Source: an uncultured Bacilli bacterium
Lineage (GTDB): Bacteria > Bacillota_I > Bacilli_A > RF39 > UBA660
Direction of reading: 5' to 3'
DNA length: 30,838 nucleotides
Assembly (NCBI GenBank): GCA_934101275.1
Contig: CAKOQM010000011.1
Span: 1-30,838, forward strand
Shown: one piece after another, positions 6,966 to 15,825 of the stretch
Layout: each line of letters starts with the position of its first letter
How positions within the stretch are numbered: position 1 is the stretch's first letter
Notes under the pieces: generated by a model
Database searches by the model: none
Seen by the model: the letters and a program-made list of their open reading frames with translations, nothing else
Told to the model about the DNA's origin: nothing
Made by a program: the position numbers and the translations under genes

Positions 6966-9458
6966 ATGGCAAAGAAAACAGAAGAAAAAACAATTATTGA
7001 AAAAATATATGAATATAGCCTAGAAGAAATCATGGAGACGGGCTTTGGACGTTATGCAAAAGAAATCATTCAAGAAAGGGCCTTACCAGATGTACGTGAT
7101 GGTTTAAAACCCGTCCAACGGCGTATTTTATATGCTATGTATATTTCAGGCTTTACCCATAACAAACCATATCGTAAGAGTGCCAAAGCCGTCGGAGATA
7201 TTATGGGTAATTTCCATCCACATGGTGATTCATCAATTTATGATGCATTAATTAGAATGAGTCAAAATTGGAAAATGCGAGAAACTTTAATTGATATTCA
7301 TGGTAATAATGGTTCAATTGATGGTGATGGGGCGGCAGCTATGCGTTACACCGAAGCAAGACTTTCTAAATTTGCTGAAGTTATGCTAGAAGGTATTAAG
7401 AAAAATACCGTGGAAATGACTTATAACTTTGATGATACTGAACTAGAACCAACCGTTTTACCTGCTTATTTTCCTAATCTTTTGGTAAATGGTTCTACTG
7501 GTATTTCCGCGGGTTATGCAACAAATATTCCTACTCATAATTTAAGTGAAGTCATTGATGCGACGATTAAACGTATTGAATCTCCTAATTGTACTTTAGA
7601 AACGATTATGAATATTATGCCTGGTCCTGATTTTCCAACCGCTGGAGTAATAGAAGGTAAAGATGGCTTAGTAGAAGCCTATAAAACAGGTAAAGGAAAA
7701 GTTATTTTAAAAGCTAAAACGGAAATCAAAGAAGAAAAAGGTAAAAAGCAAATTATTGTTCATTCGATTCCTTATGATGTGATTAAAGAACAACTTATAA
7801 AGAAAATCATGGATATTAAAATTGATAAAAAAATTGAAGGTATCAATGATGTCATTGATGAATCGGACCATGAACATATGGCAAGAATTGTGATTGATTT
7901 AAAACAAGGTGCCAATGCCGAGCTTATTTTAAATTATCTTTTAAAAAATACAGATTTACAAATTAACTACAATTTCAACATGGTGGCAATTGTAAATAGA
8001 AGACCACGTCTTGTCGGTATCTTAGAAATCTTAGACGCTTTTATTGCTCATCAAAAGAGTGTTATTACAAGAAGAACACAGTTTGATTTAGATGCCGCTC
8101 GTCTTCGCTTTCATATTTTAGAAGGCTTAATGAAAGCCATTAGTATTTTAGATGAAGTTATTGGGACGATTAGAAAAAGTAAAAATAAAGCCGATGCGAA
8201 AGAAAACTTAGTCAAAGAATATGCTTTTACTATGGAACAAGCAGAGGCTATCGTTACTTTACAACTTTATCGTTTAACCAATACCGATATTGTGGATATT
8301 CAAAATGAAATGGCTAAATTAGAAAAAGATATGTATGTTTGGGAACAAATTTTAAATAATGAAGAAGCTTTAAAACATGTTATGAAACAAGAACTTAAAG
8401 TTATCAAAAAAGAATACGGGGATGAAAGAAGAACCGAGATAAAAGCTGATGTTACCGAACTTAAAATTGATATGAAGAGTATGATTCCTAAAGAAAATGT
8501 TGTTGTTATGGTAACACAAGAAGGATATGTCAAAAAAATGAGTGCCAAAGCTTATGCTGCGAGAAAAGAAGAAACGACTTTAAAACCAGGAGATTATATG
8601 ACCCATTTATTTGATGTCACAACTCAAGATAATTTGTTATTCTTTACGAACTTAGGCAATTATATTTTCATGCCTGTTCATAAAATACCTGAAGCAAAGT
8701 GGAAAGATTTAGGCAAACACATTAACAATGTGGTAAGCTTAAGTCCTGAAGAAAAAGTAGTTTCGGCTATGATTTACCAAAGTGATGGCGAGGTCATCTC
8801 TGTGACAAAGATGGGTATGATTAAAAGAACGAAGATGAAAGACTTCGAAGTAAGTCGAACATCTAAAGCCATTGGGGCGATGAAGCTAAAAGAAAATGAC
8901 GAAGTTGTCACATCTATTTTGGCGGATAAAAATGTTTTAATGGTAACTAAGAATGGTTATTATTGCTATTTTGACCGTTTAGAAATTCCTTTAGTTGGTA
9001 CAAGAGGTATCGGAGTCAAAGGTATTATTTTAAAAGATGACGAGGTCATGGATACCATTTCTTTAAATGAAGAAGAATACTTAACACTTCTTACAAATCA
9101 AAATACGATGAAACGTATTAAAGTTTCAGATTTAGTATTAACGGGTAGAGCTAAAAGAGGGGCTACTTTACTTAAAAAAGTAAAAAGTGTCAATTATGAA
9201 ATTGTATCTGTTTTGAAAACAACGCCAAAATCAGAGATTACCATCATTGGAGAAGATATTCAAGGAAATGTTAAAAATACCGAAATTCCCATCATGGATA
9301 TCAATAGTACGGGTTCTTTAGTGTCAAAAAAGAAAGTTTTAATGACTCTTTTAAAAGTGGAGTTAGAAACGAAAGAAGAAATTCATTTAGAAAGTGAAAA
9401 AGCAGAAGAACCATCTTTAACTCAAGTAAGTTTTGATTTAGATGATTTTAAATTATAA
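6966..9458 (+). CDS. parC: DNA topoisomerase IV subunit A
   Basis: DNA-cleaving subunit of topoisomerase IV, 830 residues. The catalytic tyrosine is Y128 (AAMRYTEARL). The segment that determines quinolone response is HPHGDSSIYDA with S89 and D93, matching the sensitive-type Ser and acidic residues. The tower and coiled-coil regions follow, then a C-terminal beta-pinwheel from about 500 with repeated blades such as VTKMGMIKRTKMKDF and VTKNGYYCYFDR. ParC identity is supported by DIHGNNGSIDGDGAAAMRY and FPNLLVNGSTGISAGYAT, together with the absence of a clear GyrA-box in the C-terminal domain. It uses TAGGTGACGAG as its ribosome binding site, which overlaps the parE stop. Confidence 0.93.
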   Translation: MAKKTEEKTIIEKIYEYSLEEIMETGFGRYAKEIIQERALPDVRDGLKPVQRRILYAMYISGFTHNKPYRKSAKAVGDIMGNFHPHGDSSIYDALIRMSQNWKMRETLIDIHGNNGSIDGDGAAAMRYTEARLSKFAEVMLEGIKKNTVEMTYNFDDTELEPTVLPAYFPNLLVNGSTGISAGYATNIPTHNLSEVIDATIKRIESPNCTLETIMNIMPGPDFPTAGVIEGKDGLVEAYKTGKGKVILKAKTEIKEEKGKKQIIVHSIPYDVIKEQLIKKIMDIKIDKKIEGINDVIDESDHEHMARIVIDLKQGANAELILNYLLKNTDLQINYNFNMVAIVNRRPRLVGILEILDAFIAHQKSVITRRTQFDLDAARLRFHILEGLMKAISILDEVIGTIRKSKNKADAKENLVKEYAFTMEQAEAIVTLQLYRLTNTDIVDIQNEMAKLEKDMYVWEQILNNEEALKHVMKQELKVIKKEYGDERRTEIKADVTELKIDMKSMIPKENVVVMVTQEGYVKKMSAKAYAARKEETTLKPGDYMTHLFDVTTQDNLLFFTNLGNYIFMPVHKIPEAKWKDLGKHINNVVSLSPEEKVVSAMIYQSDGEVISVTKMGMIKRTKMKDFEVSRTSKAIGAMKLKENDEVVTSILADKNVLMVTKNGYYCYFDRLEIPLVGTRGIGVKGIILKDDEVMDTISLNEEEYLTLLTNQNTMKRIKVSDLVLTGRAKRGATLLKKVKSVNYEIVSVLKTTPKSEITIIGEDIQGNVKNTEIPIMDINSTGSLVSKKKVLMTLLKVELETKEEIHLESEKAEEPSLTQVSFDLDDFKL

Positions 9459-9462
9459 AAAT

Positions 9463-9499
9463 AATCACTTACTGCATACAATGTAGTAGGTGATTTTTT
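9463..9499 (+). terminator. Long hairpin with U-tract that contains the ylbD ribosome binding site
   Basis: A 15-bp stem (9463-9477 with 9481-9495, two G-U pairs) with a 3-base loop is followed by six T ending directly at the ylbD ATG. The 3' arm includes AGGTGA (9488-9493), the only ribosome binding site for ylbD. It therefore looks like a parC terminator that can also hide the downstream start. Confidence 0.75.
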
Positions 9500-9850
9500 A
9501 TGGATAAAAAAGAATTATTTAAAAACTTTGCCAGAATGCACCCTGAACTTGTATCCTACATTAAAACCGGTCAAATGACATGGCAATCTTTTTATGAACT
9601 TTATGATATTTATGGCGAAGATAAAAGTGCGTGGTCACCTTATTTTACTAAAACCCCCGAAGTAAGTGCTGAAAATATTACCAGTAAACTTAAAAATATT
9701 GATGTTAACTCCATTCAAGAACACATTAAAACGGCTCAGAAGGCTCTTGATTTAGTAAGTGAACTTACTGGTAAAACAGAAACAACATCCCCTCTTAGTG
9801 CGGCCGTGCCTAAAGTACCACGTCCTTTAAATCATTTTTTTGAGGATTAA
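9500..9850 (+). CDS. ylbD: YlbD-like protein (spore coat protein family by homology)
   Basis: A 116-residue soluble protein. The N-terminal part (FARMHPELVSYIKTGQMTWQ, then FYELYDIYGED, then W45-SPYF) matches the YlbD family, described as a putative coat protein in Bacillus. The middle is a predicted helix (NSIQEHIKTAQKALDLV) and the tail is Pro-rich. It is followed after 2 bases by the YlbE-like gene, the same order as in Bacillus subtilis, which strengthens both calls. A coat role is only inherited from the family name, since sporulation of this organism is not shown. Translation is probably affected by the hairpin immediately upstream. Confidence 0.75.
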   Translation: MDKKELFKNFARMHPELVSYIKTGQMTWQSFYELYDIYGEDKSAWSPYFTKTPEVSAENITSKLKNIDVNSIQEHIKTAQKALDLVSELTGKTETTSPLSAAVPKVPRPLNHFFED

Positions 9851-9852
9851 GT

Positions 9853-10074
9853 ATGGATTTATTTTTACAAAAATCTTTACGTGATAACCCCAAAATGTAT
9901 CAATATTTAAAAGAAAACTCTGGTTTTATAAAATATTTAAATCGTGACCCTAAAACATATAAAGACTTTGAAAATAAGATGAAAGAGCTTTACCATGAAA
10001 GAGCAACCGACAAAATAGGGGAAGTCATTGATAATATTGATTTGATCAGTAGTGTTTTAAGTTCTTTAAAATAA
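9853..10074 (+). CDS. ylbE: YlbE-like protein
   Basis: A 73-residue protein with the YlbE pattern: an N-terminal Tyr-Leu-Lys-rich helix (MYQYLKENSGFIKYLNRDP), a Leu-Tyr-His motif and a C-terminal helix (IDLISSVLSSL). The family has no assigned biochemical function. It starts at an ATG with GAGG 8 bases upstream inside the end of ylbD and is surely co-translated with it. Small size makes the match less certain taken alone, but the ylbD-ylbE order is conserved in Bacilli. Confidence 0.72.
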   Translation: MDLFLQKSLRDNPKMYQYLKENSGFIKYLNRDPKTYKDFENKMKELYHERATDKIGEVIDNIDLISSVLSSLK

Positions 10075-10318
10075 GTTTCACTTCCTCTTTGTTTTTTATA
10101 AAGAATTATTAACAATGTAAGAATAAAGGTCGATTGTTTTTTAAATAATAATTTTTCCCAGTGGTTCTATTAATACCCCAAAGATAATGATTCACAATCT
10201 AAAATTTTAATTTTATTATAACGCTTTCTTTCTAAAATGAAAGAAGGCCATTACCTTAATAAAGTTATTTGCGATTAGGAAGATATATGTTATACTTTTT
10301 TTGAAGGTAGGTTTTAAA
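10075..10318. other. Intergenic region ylbE-trxB
   Basis: This 244-base AT-rich gap holds a weak 6-bp hairpin with T-run (10111-10142), possibly the ylbE terminator. It also holds a 10-bp hairpin (GCTTTCTTTC/GAAAGAAGGC, about 10222-10247) of unknown role and the trxB promoter. I see no open frame with a ribosome binding site. Confidence 0.5.
10269..10296 (+). promoter_or_regulatory. Putative sigma-A promoter of trxB
   Basis: TTGCGA at 10269-10274 and TATACT at 10291-10296 are spaced by 16 bases, 22 bases before the chosen start codon. Confidence 0.55.
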
Positions 10319-11218
10319 ATGTTTGATACAATTATTATTGGAGGTGGACCGGCAGGTCTTACCGCGGCTATTTATCTAAAAAGAGCGTGTAAAAATGTGT
10401 TAGTTTTAGAAAAAGAGGTTTTTGGCGGGCAGATAACGAAAGCTAATATTGTGGAAAATTATCCTGGTTTTATGAAAGTCAAAGGTATGTCTTTAGGTCA
10501 AAGTTTTTATGAGCAAGCCAAAAGTTTGGGTGCTGATATGCGTTACGAAGAAGTGATTCAAATTACCAAAAATAAAGGTGTTTTTTTTGTGAAAACTGAG
10601 GAAAAAGAGTATGTCGGAAAAACCGTTATTTTTGCCTCTGGCACAAGTCCTAGAAAACTTTCAATTAACGAAGATGTTTATTTAGGAAAAGGTCTTTCTT
10701 ACTGTGCTACATGTGATGGGGCTTTTTATAAAGACAAAGTCGTTGCAATTGTTGGTGGTGGTAATACGGCCATAGATGATGCTTTTTATTTATCTGATAT
10801 TTGTAAGCATGTTTATGTTATTCATCGGCGTGATATTTTAAGAGCTGAACCTATAAAAGTAGCCAATTTAAAGAATAAATCTAATGTATCTTTTATTTAT
10901 AACACTACGGTAAGTGAAATAAAGGGCGAAAATGTTGTTCATGAACTTGTCTTAAAACAAAAGGATAGGGAAAGTCTTTTAAAAGTAGATGGCGTTTTTA
11001 TTGCCATTGGCAGCGAGCCCAATTCACATCTTTTAAATGAGCTTGTTAAATTAGATGAGAGTGGGTTTACTTTAACCAATCATGATTTAGAAACTTCTTT
11101 ACCTGGCTTATTTTTAGCCGGCGATATTCGTAAGAAAGATGTTCGCCAGCTTACTACAGCAACAAGTGATGGCACCATCTGTGCAACACACGTTATTGAT
11201 TATTTAAATGGGTTATAA
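10319..11218 (+). CDS. trxB: Thioredoxin-disulfide reductase (NADPH, FAD)
   Basis: A 299-residue flavoprotein that reduces thioredoxin with NADPH. It has the FAD-binding GGGPAGLTAA at about 9-18, the redox-active CATCDG pair of cysteines, the NADPH-binding GGGNTAIDDA and the C-terminal FAD segment GLFLAGDIRKKDVRQL. The ATG at 10319 was chosen over the TTG at 10301 because GAAGGTAGG lies just upstream and the protein then begins MFDTIIIGGG as in the family. The HRRD segment after the second Rossmann fold is consistent with NADPH use. Ferredoxin-NADP reductase-like relatives lack the CxxC, so the assignment is firm. Confidence 0.93.
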   Translation: MFDTIIIGGGPAGLTAAIYLKRACKNVLVLEKEVFGGQITKANIVENYPGFMKVKGMSLGQSFYEQAKSLGADMRYEEVIQITKNKGVFFVKTEEKEYVGKTVIFASGTSPRKLSINEDVYLGKGLSYCATCDGAFYKDKVVAIVGGGNTAIDDAFYLSDICKHVYVIHRRDILRAEPIKVANLKNKSNVSFIYNTTVSEIKGENVVHELVLKQKDRESLLKVDGVFIAIGSEPNSHLLNELVKLDESGFTLTNHDLETSLPGLFLAGDIRKKDVRQLTTATSDGTICATHVIDYLNGL

Positions 11219-11260
11219 TAACTCATTTTTTTCATATTTTTTATTGAGGAGATGTTTCTT

Positions 11261-11482
11261 ATGAATCTTTCTGATTTACAAAAAAAAGATGTTGTTAATT
11301 TAGATGATGGTAAAAAAATGGGTAAAATTATGGATGCTGAAATTTCTTTTTCAGGTGAAGTTATTCATTTTGTTGTTTTAAATTATAGTTTTTGGCAATT
11401 TTGGCGGAAGAATGATGAAATTCTTGTAACCTTCAAGCAAATCAAAAAAATAGGTGAAGACGTAATTTTAGTTGAATTCTAG
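11261..11482 (+). CDS. ylmC: YlmC/YmxH family PRC-barrel protein
   Basis: A 73-residue PRC-barrel protein beginning MNLSDLQKKDVVNLDDGKKM, followed by GKIMDAEISFSGEVIHFVVL. The pattern of an N-terminal LQ-KDVVN-DG-K-G block matches the YlmC/YmxH family of Firmicutes, some members of which are tied to sporulation; no enzymatic activity is known. The ATG at 11261 is chosen because GAGGAG at 11246-11251 is 9 bases away, whereas the ATG at 11252 touches the binding site. It lies 42 bases after trxB, without an obvious terminator between them. Confidence 0.78.
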   Translation: MNLSDLQKKDVVNLDDGKKMGKIMDAEISFSGEVIHFVVLNYSFWQFWRKNDEILVTFKQIKKIGEDVILVEF

Positions 11483-11501
11483 TGTAAAGTTATTGTATAC
11501 T
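11472..11501 (+). promoter_or_regulatory. Putative promoter for the 11526 gene
   Basis: TTGAAT (11472-11477) and TATACT (11496-11501) with 18-base spacing, overlapping the end of the YlmC-like gene. Confidence 0.5.
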
Positions 11502-11525
11502 TAAAAAGTAGAAAGAGTGTAACTT

Positions 11526-12152
11526 ATGAATATAAAGATAATCTTGACCAGTTATTTTTTGAAATTTATGTATGGTGACCGAGCGTATGATGATCCCCTT
11601 CTTCTTTCGCGGGAAATTATGAAAAAAGCTTATAACGAAGGTCTTTATTATATATCAAGTTATAAAAATATTGAGAGCATGTTACAAAAAAAGCCGAAAC
11701 GAACGCTTTATTTATTTGCCGGTATCCCGTCTTTTCAAGATGTGTGCATGAATTTGTTTCCAAGTGAAGAACTTTGGGCTTTAAAGATAACGATTCCTTA
11801 TGAAGCTCTTGTTGATTTAAAATATGATGAGGAAGAGAAAGTTATGGTTGGTAAAAATGTTTCCATAGAGAAAAGTGAGAAAATCACTTTAGGCTTAGCC
11901 TATGAAAATAATACGTTGTTTTATAAAGAAAAAGATGAAAAATATGTTTATGTTCCTGACAAAGACAAAATTATTAAAGATTTTATTCATGAGTTAGAAA
12001 GTTATCAATACACGATTAAAAGCAGTGTAGAGTACTTACAAAAAAGGCTAAATACTTTCTTAAATAGCGAATGTTCCAAAGCTTTATTAGATGATGTTTC
12101 ATCTTTAAATACCATCAAAGAGTGTTATGAAATTTTACAATTATCATCTTGA
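11526..12152 (+). CDS. Hypothetical protein (208 aa)
   Basis: I do not recognise this protein. It is soluble with no signal peptide, membrane span or cysteine cluster. The N-terminal half has aromatic motifs (YGDRAYDDPLLLSREI, GLYYISSYKNIESML), then a hydrophobic strand (RTLYLFAGIPSFQDVCMNLF) and SEELWALKITIPYEALVDL, followed by a charged, mainly helical C-terminus from about 150. The order of strand-Tyr-short helix followed by an IP-YEAL-DL strand faintly recalls small ADP-ribosyltransferase-like folds, but no catalytic residues can be assigned, so I make no functional call. It has its own likely promoter, an AGAAAGAGTG binding site and no coupled neighbour. Confidence 0.75.
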   Translation: MNIKIILTSYFLKFMYGDRAYDDPLLLSREIMKKAYNEGLYYISSYKNIESMLQKKPKRTLYLFAGIPSFQDVCMNLFPSEELWALKITIPYEALVDLKYDEEEKVMVGKNVSIEKSEKITLGLAYENNTLFYKEKDEKYVYVPDKDKIIKDFIHELESYQYTIKSSVEYLQKRLNTFLNSECSKALLDDVSSLNTIKECYEILQLSS

Positions 12153-12168
12153 ATTTTTTGAATTTATT

Positions 12169-12197
12169 TTAACAATAAATATCTATCATTATATAAT
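12169..12197 (+). promoter_or_regulatory. Sigma-A promoter of the poly-G surface protein gene
   Basis: TTAACA (12169-12174) and a perfect TATAAT (12192-12197) with 17-base spacing, placed 24 bases before the ATG at 12222. A good AGGAG site lies between them at 12209-12213. Confidence 0.75.
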
Positions 12198-12221
12198 TTA
12201 TATAGAATAGGAGTTATAAAA

Positions 12222-15200
12222 ATGACACATAAAAATTTATTCGGGGGGGGGGTATTCTTTAAAGAATAAGTTTGTTCTAGGAATACTTTTAATATTCATA
12301 ACAATAGGTATTTCTTATGCTTATTGGCATTTTAATACAATTCAAAAAGATTTAAATGTTGCAGGTACCAATTGTTTTTCTTTAACTTACACGGATAATA
12401 CAGATGCTATTACATTAGATAATATGGTTCCAACAGAAGATGAAGAAAGCCTAAAAGAAAAAGGATACTCTTTTACGATAAAAAACACCTGTAATACAAT
12501 AGCTACTTATGAGGTGAATTTAGAAGATTTATTAGCGAGTCAAAATGTAAAACAGTTTCCTAATCAATATATAAAAGTCTCTTTAAATGATGGCACACCT
12601 AAAGTGTTAAATACTTATGAAGAGGCAAAAACAACACTTGATACAGCCACGAGTTCTTTTAAACTGACAAGTGGTTCATTAAAACCTAATGAAGAAGCAA
12701 CCTATGAATTAAAACTATGGATGGATGCAAATACTCCAGCGATCGATGAAGTAATGAATGCCACTTTTGAAAGTAAAATAACAGTTAATACCTCTTACAT
12801 CGAAGAAGAAAACTTAGCTAATGAAATCACTATTCTTGCTACTAGTCAAAATGACGATTATTCAAAGGATAAAGAAACTTTTAAAATAGATATCACAAGT
12901 GCTAGTAAAAATATCATTGAATATAGTTATGATAATAAGAAATGGACAAGTGTAACACCATCTAAAACTTTAACTTTAGAAAAAGAATACATTAAAGAAG
13001 GAAATTATCCTATTTATGTTAAAGATGAAGTCGGTAATATTAAAGAATATGATATAAAAACCGATAAGTTAGATCAAACATCTCCAGAAAGAATCATTGA
13101 AGAGATTAATAATCAAGAAAGTTATTTGTTAAAGATAACAATGACAGATGAAAAAAGTGGCGTATCATCTTATCAAATAACAGAAAGTAAAGAGACACCT
13201 ACTAGTTGGTTAGATTATACAGGAATAATAGAAAAAGAAATAAGTGAAAATGGTGTTTACTATATTTGGAGTAAAGATAATGTTGGTAACATAAGTTATG
13301 AAGCGTATTCTATCACTTTAATTGATAAAGAAGCACCAAAGATTACCGTTACCAATACTTTAACAGATTGGGGAGTCAAAGACATTTTAAGCATTCATTT
13401 AACGGATGATGTGATAGGTCTTTCAGGTTATCAAGTAACAACAAGCGAAGAAGAACCAACAAGCTTTATAACAATTGAAAACACCTTAGATACAACTGTT
13501 ACTTATGAAATAACTGAAAATGGCACCTATTATGTCTATGCCAAAGATGCTTATAATCATATAGCCTATGAAAAAATAGTAATCGATAAAATTGATAACA
13601 TTCCACCTTATATAACAAGTGTGACAAATTCTAGTAACGAAACTTGGACAAACAAGGATGTAACAGTAAGTTTGTTAGCTGGTGATAATGAAACAAATGT
13701 GACAAAATATCAGATGAAATATAGTAAAACAAATGGTGAATGGCAAGATTTAGAAAGTAATTTTTATACTTTTAACGAAGAATTAAATGAAACAGTTTAT
13801 TTTCGGGTTCAAGATGAAGTCGGAAATGTTTCAGAGGAAGTAAGTACCGATATAAAAATAGATAAAACATCACCTAGTCCTAAAATAAGTGCAAGTGTCT
13901 CGGGAAATAGTATAACAGTAAGTGCCAGTGGTTCTTCGGATTTAGGAAGTGGTTTGGCTACTTATTACTATAGTAAAGATGCGGGGAACACTTTTGTATC
14001 AAGTTCTTCAAACTCTTATACATTTACAGGCCTTTCCGATGGAACTTATACTTTAGTTGTAAAAGTATCTGATAAGGTAGGCTTAGTAAGTTCATCTATT
14101 GCAGCAAGTGTAACGGTTAAATATACTTGGGTAGTCTCTTACAATGCCAATGGTGGGGCGGGTGCTCCAGAAAGTCAAACAAAGTATGGTGGATCAACTC
14201 TTACTTTAAGTTCGGTTACACCTTCAAAAGTAGGACACACATTTTTAGGTTGGAGTACTTCAAGTGAATCTTCCAATGTTTCTTATGCACCTTCAAGTAC
14301 TTATGAAATCAACGCTGATTTAACACTGTATGCCGTATGGCAAGTTAATAGTTATTATTTGGATTTAAATGGATATTTAGATAATGTCAGTTCAACAGGC
14401 ACAAATAATTATGGAACTTTTGATGTCTATGTAAATGGTATTTTAGTTGCCGATGACGTTACGGATTTTTATCAATTGCTGACTTATGGAAGCACTTATG
14501 AAATAAAAGATATTAAAGCTCTGACTGGGCATACCTATAATGGAGTTTATGCAGGATCCTTAACTGGTACTATGCCAGAAGGCGATACATCCGTTTATTT
14601 GAATTTTTCAACCAATAGTTATTATTTAGATTTAAATGGATATTTAGATGGCGTTGTTTCTCCAAACATTGAAGGTTATGGGACAGCAGATGTTTATGTA
14701 AATGGTATTCAAGTGGCAAATGACGTTACAGATTTTTATGGCCTTGTAGCATACGGAAGTACTTACGAAATAAAAGATATAAAGTGTCAAGATGGCATTC
14801 GTTATGATGGCGTTTATGAGGGATCTCTTACAGGTACTATGGGAGCAGATATTGCAAGTGTAAGTTTGAAGTTTAATCATACTGGAACGATTGCTTCAAC
14901 CTTTGTCACAAATTTAGTAGGAAATGGGCAAGTTTTCGCGGATGATCCGGCAGGAAATGTAAGATACGTTGGAGCAAATCCAAATAACTATGTAAGTTTT
15001 AATAATGAGTTATGGCGAATTGTTGGTTCGTTTAACAGTATTGGTAATGGAAGTGGGTCTAATGAAACAAGACTTAAAATAATTCGTGATAGTTCTTATG
15101 GATCATATGTTGCCTATGGAAGTAGTGGATATTGGACAAGTTCTAGTGTCAAAGATATTTTAAATAACACATTTTATAATTCTATTAATTCAACAAGCAA

Positions 15201-15624
15201 AAATTTAATAGCTAATGCTGTATGGAATATAGGACAAACCTCAGGATATGTCACCGCTTCTCAATTTTATTCGTATGAAAGAAGTGGGTCTACTTGGACG
15301 GGGATAGTTGGCTTAGTTTATCCAAGTGATTACGGATATGCAACTAGCGGAGGAAGTACATCACGTGCTACATGTTTGTCAACAGCCCTTCATAAATGGT
15401 CCAATGCAAGTGATTGTTATAATAATAATTGGCTACATACTTCCGCTAATTATTGGACGATGAATTGCCAAAATGCTTCATGGGTTAATGCATATGGTGG
15501 TAATTTATATTTACAACCGCCAACGGATACTCTTCTAATAAGACCGGTAGTATTTTTAAAAGCTAGTGTAAAAATAACTGGCGGCTCAGGAACTTCTGGT
15601 TCTCCTTATATTTTGGGAACATAA
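12222..15624 (+). CDS. Large multi-domain surface protein, phase-variable by a G10 tract (frame OFF as read)
   Basis: From the ATG at 12222 (AGGAG at 12209, promoter at 12169) translation runs MTHKNLFGGGVFFKE and stops at 12267 because of the ten-G run at 12243-12252. Dropping one G joins it to the long frame and gives 1133 residues. That protein has a short cytoplasmic end, a membrane/signal segment at 17-35 ending ISYAYW (resembling SipW-dependent TasA/camelysin signals), and an N-terminal domain to about 200. Four Ig-like modules with IDK-x-x-P joints follow (near 283, 367, 456, 546), then an InlB B-repeat-like module (about 630-705), two tandem 88-residue repeats (about 709-880), and a C-terminal domain (about 925-1133) with LWRIVGS, WTGIVGLVYPSDY and IRPVVFL. 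The ATG at 12424 has no binding site and would lose the anchor. The product is probably an exported adhesin; a sequencing error in the G run is the alternative. Confidence 0.8.
12243..12252 (+). repeat. Homopolymeric G10 tract (contingency repeat)
   Basis: Ten consecutive G in a genome region of about 30% GC, 21 bases after the start codon. No other G run in the window that I noticed exceeds five. Lengths 9 and 12 keep the long frame open; 10 and 11 stop after 15 and 13 codons respectively. Confidence 0.9.
14347..14874 (+). repeat. Two tandem in-gene repeats of about 88 codons
   Basis: Each unit starts NSYYLDLNGYLD, contains VYVNGI-VA-DVTDFY and YGSTYEIKDIK, and ends GSLTGTM. Unit 1 spans about 14347-14613 and unit 2 about 14614-14874. 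Nucleotide identity is visible but imperfect, so the duplication is not very recent. Confidence 0.8.
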
Positions 15625-15656
15625 TATTATAATTTTAAGTTTTTTTAAAATAAAAA

Positions 15657-15691
15657 AGCAGAGTGATTTATGAAGAAATCTCTGTTTTTTT
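15657..15691 (+). terminator. Intrinsic terminator after the large surface protein gene
   Basis: A CAGAG/CTCTG stem extended by ATTT/AAAT, with a small bulge, is followed by seven T. Confidence 0.75.
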
Positions 15692-15733
15692 ATAAAATGA
15701 ATACATTCAAAATTAGAATATAATAAAGTCAAA

Positions 15734-15771
15734 AAATTTATTTCATGTCTTTGATTCGGTCAAATAAATTT
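15734..15771. repeat. Perfect 10-bp inverted repeat upstream of the lspA promoter
   Basis: Arms AAATTTATTT and AAATAAATTT are separated by 18 bases and end 5 bases before the -35 box. The sequence is very AT-rich, so chance is possible. It lies in the 200-base gap between the surface gene and lspA, which otherwise holds only the terminator and promoter. Confidence 0.35.
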
Positions 15772-15776
15772 CTTGC

Positions 15777-15805
15777 TTGTCTGTCGCTAGGCAACATGCT
15801 ATAAT
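15777..15805 (+). promoter_or_regulatory. Sigma-A promoter of lspA-rluD
   Basis: TTGTCT (15777-15782), 17-base spacer, TATAAT (15800-15805), 20 bases before the lspA ATG. Confidence 0.7.
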
Positions 15806-15825
15806 ATCGTTTATGGAGAAAAAAG

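Noticed and set aside
5056..9458. gyrB-gyrA instead of parE-parC
   Set aside because: Both proteins match ParE and ParC at subfamily-specific stretches (GGTHEVG/LQFEGQTKGKLGT and DIHGNNGSIDGD), and the A subunit lacks a clear GyrA-box.
14347..14874. Direct repeats as a CRISPR array or mobile element
   Set aside because: They are two in-frame coding repeats of about 88 codons inside one protein, without spacers.
12424..15624. ATG at 12424 as the true start of the large surface protein
   Set aside because: It has no ribosome binding site and would remove the membrane/signal segment that the same frame encodes upstream up to the G tract.
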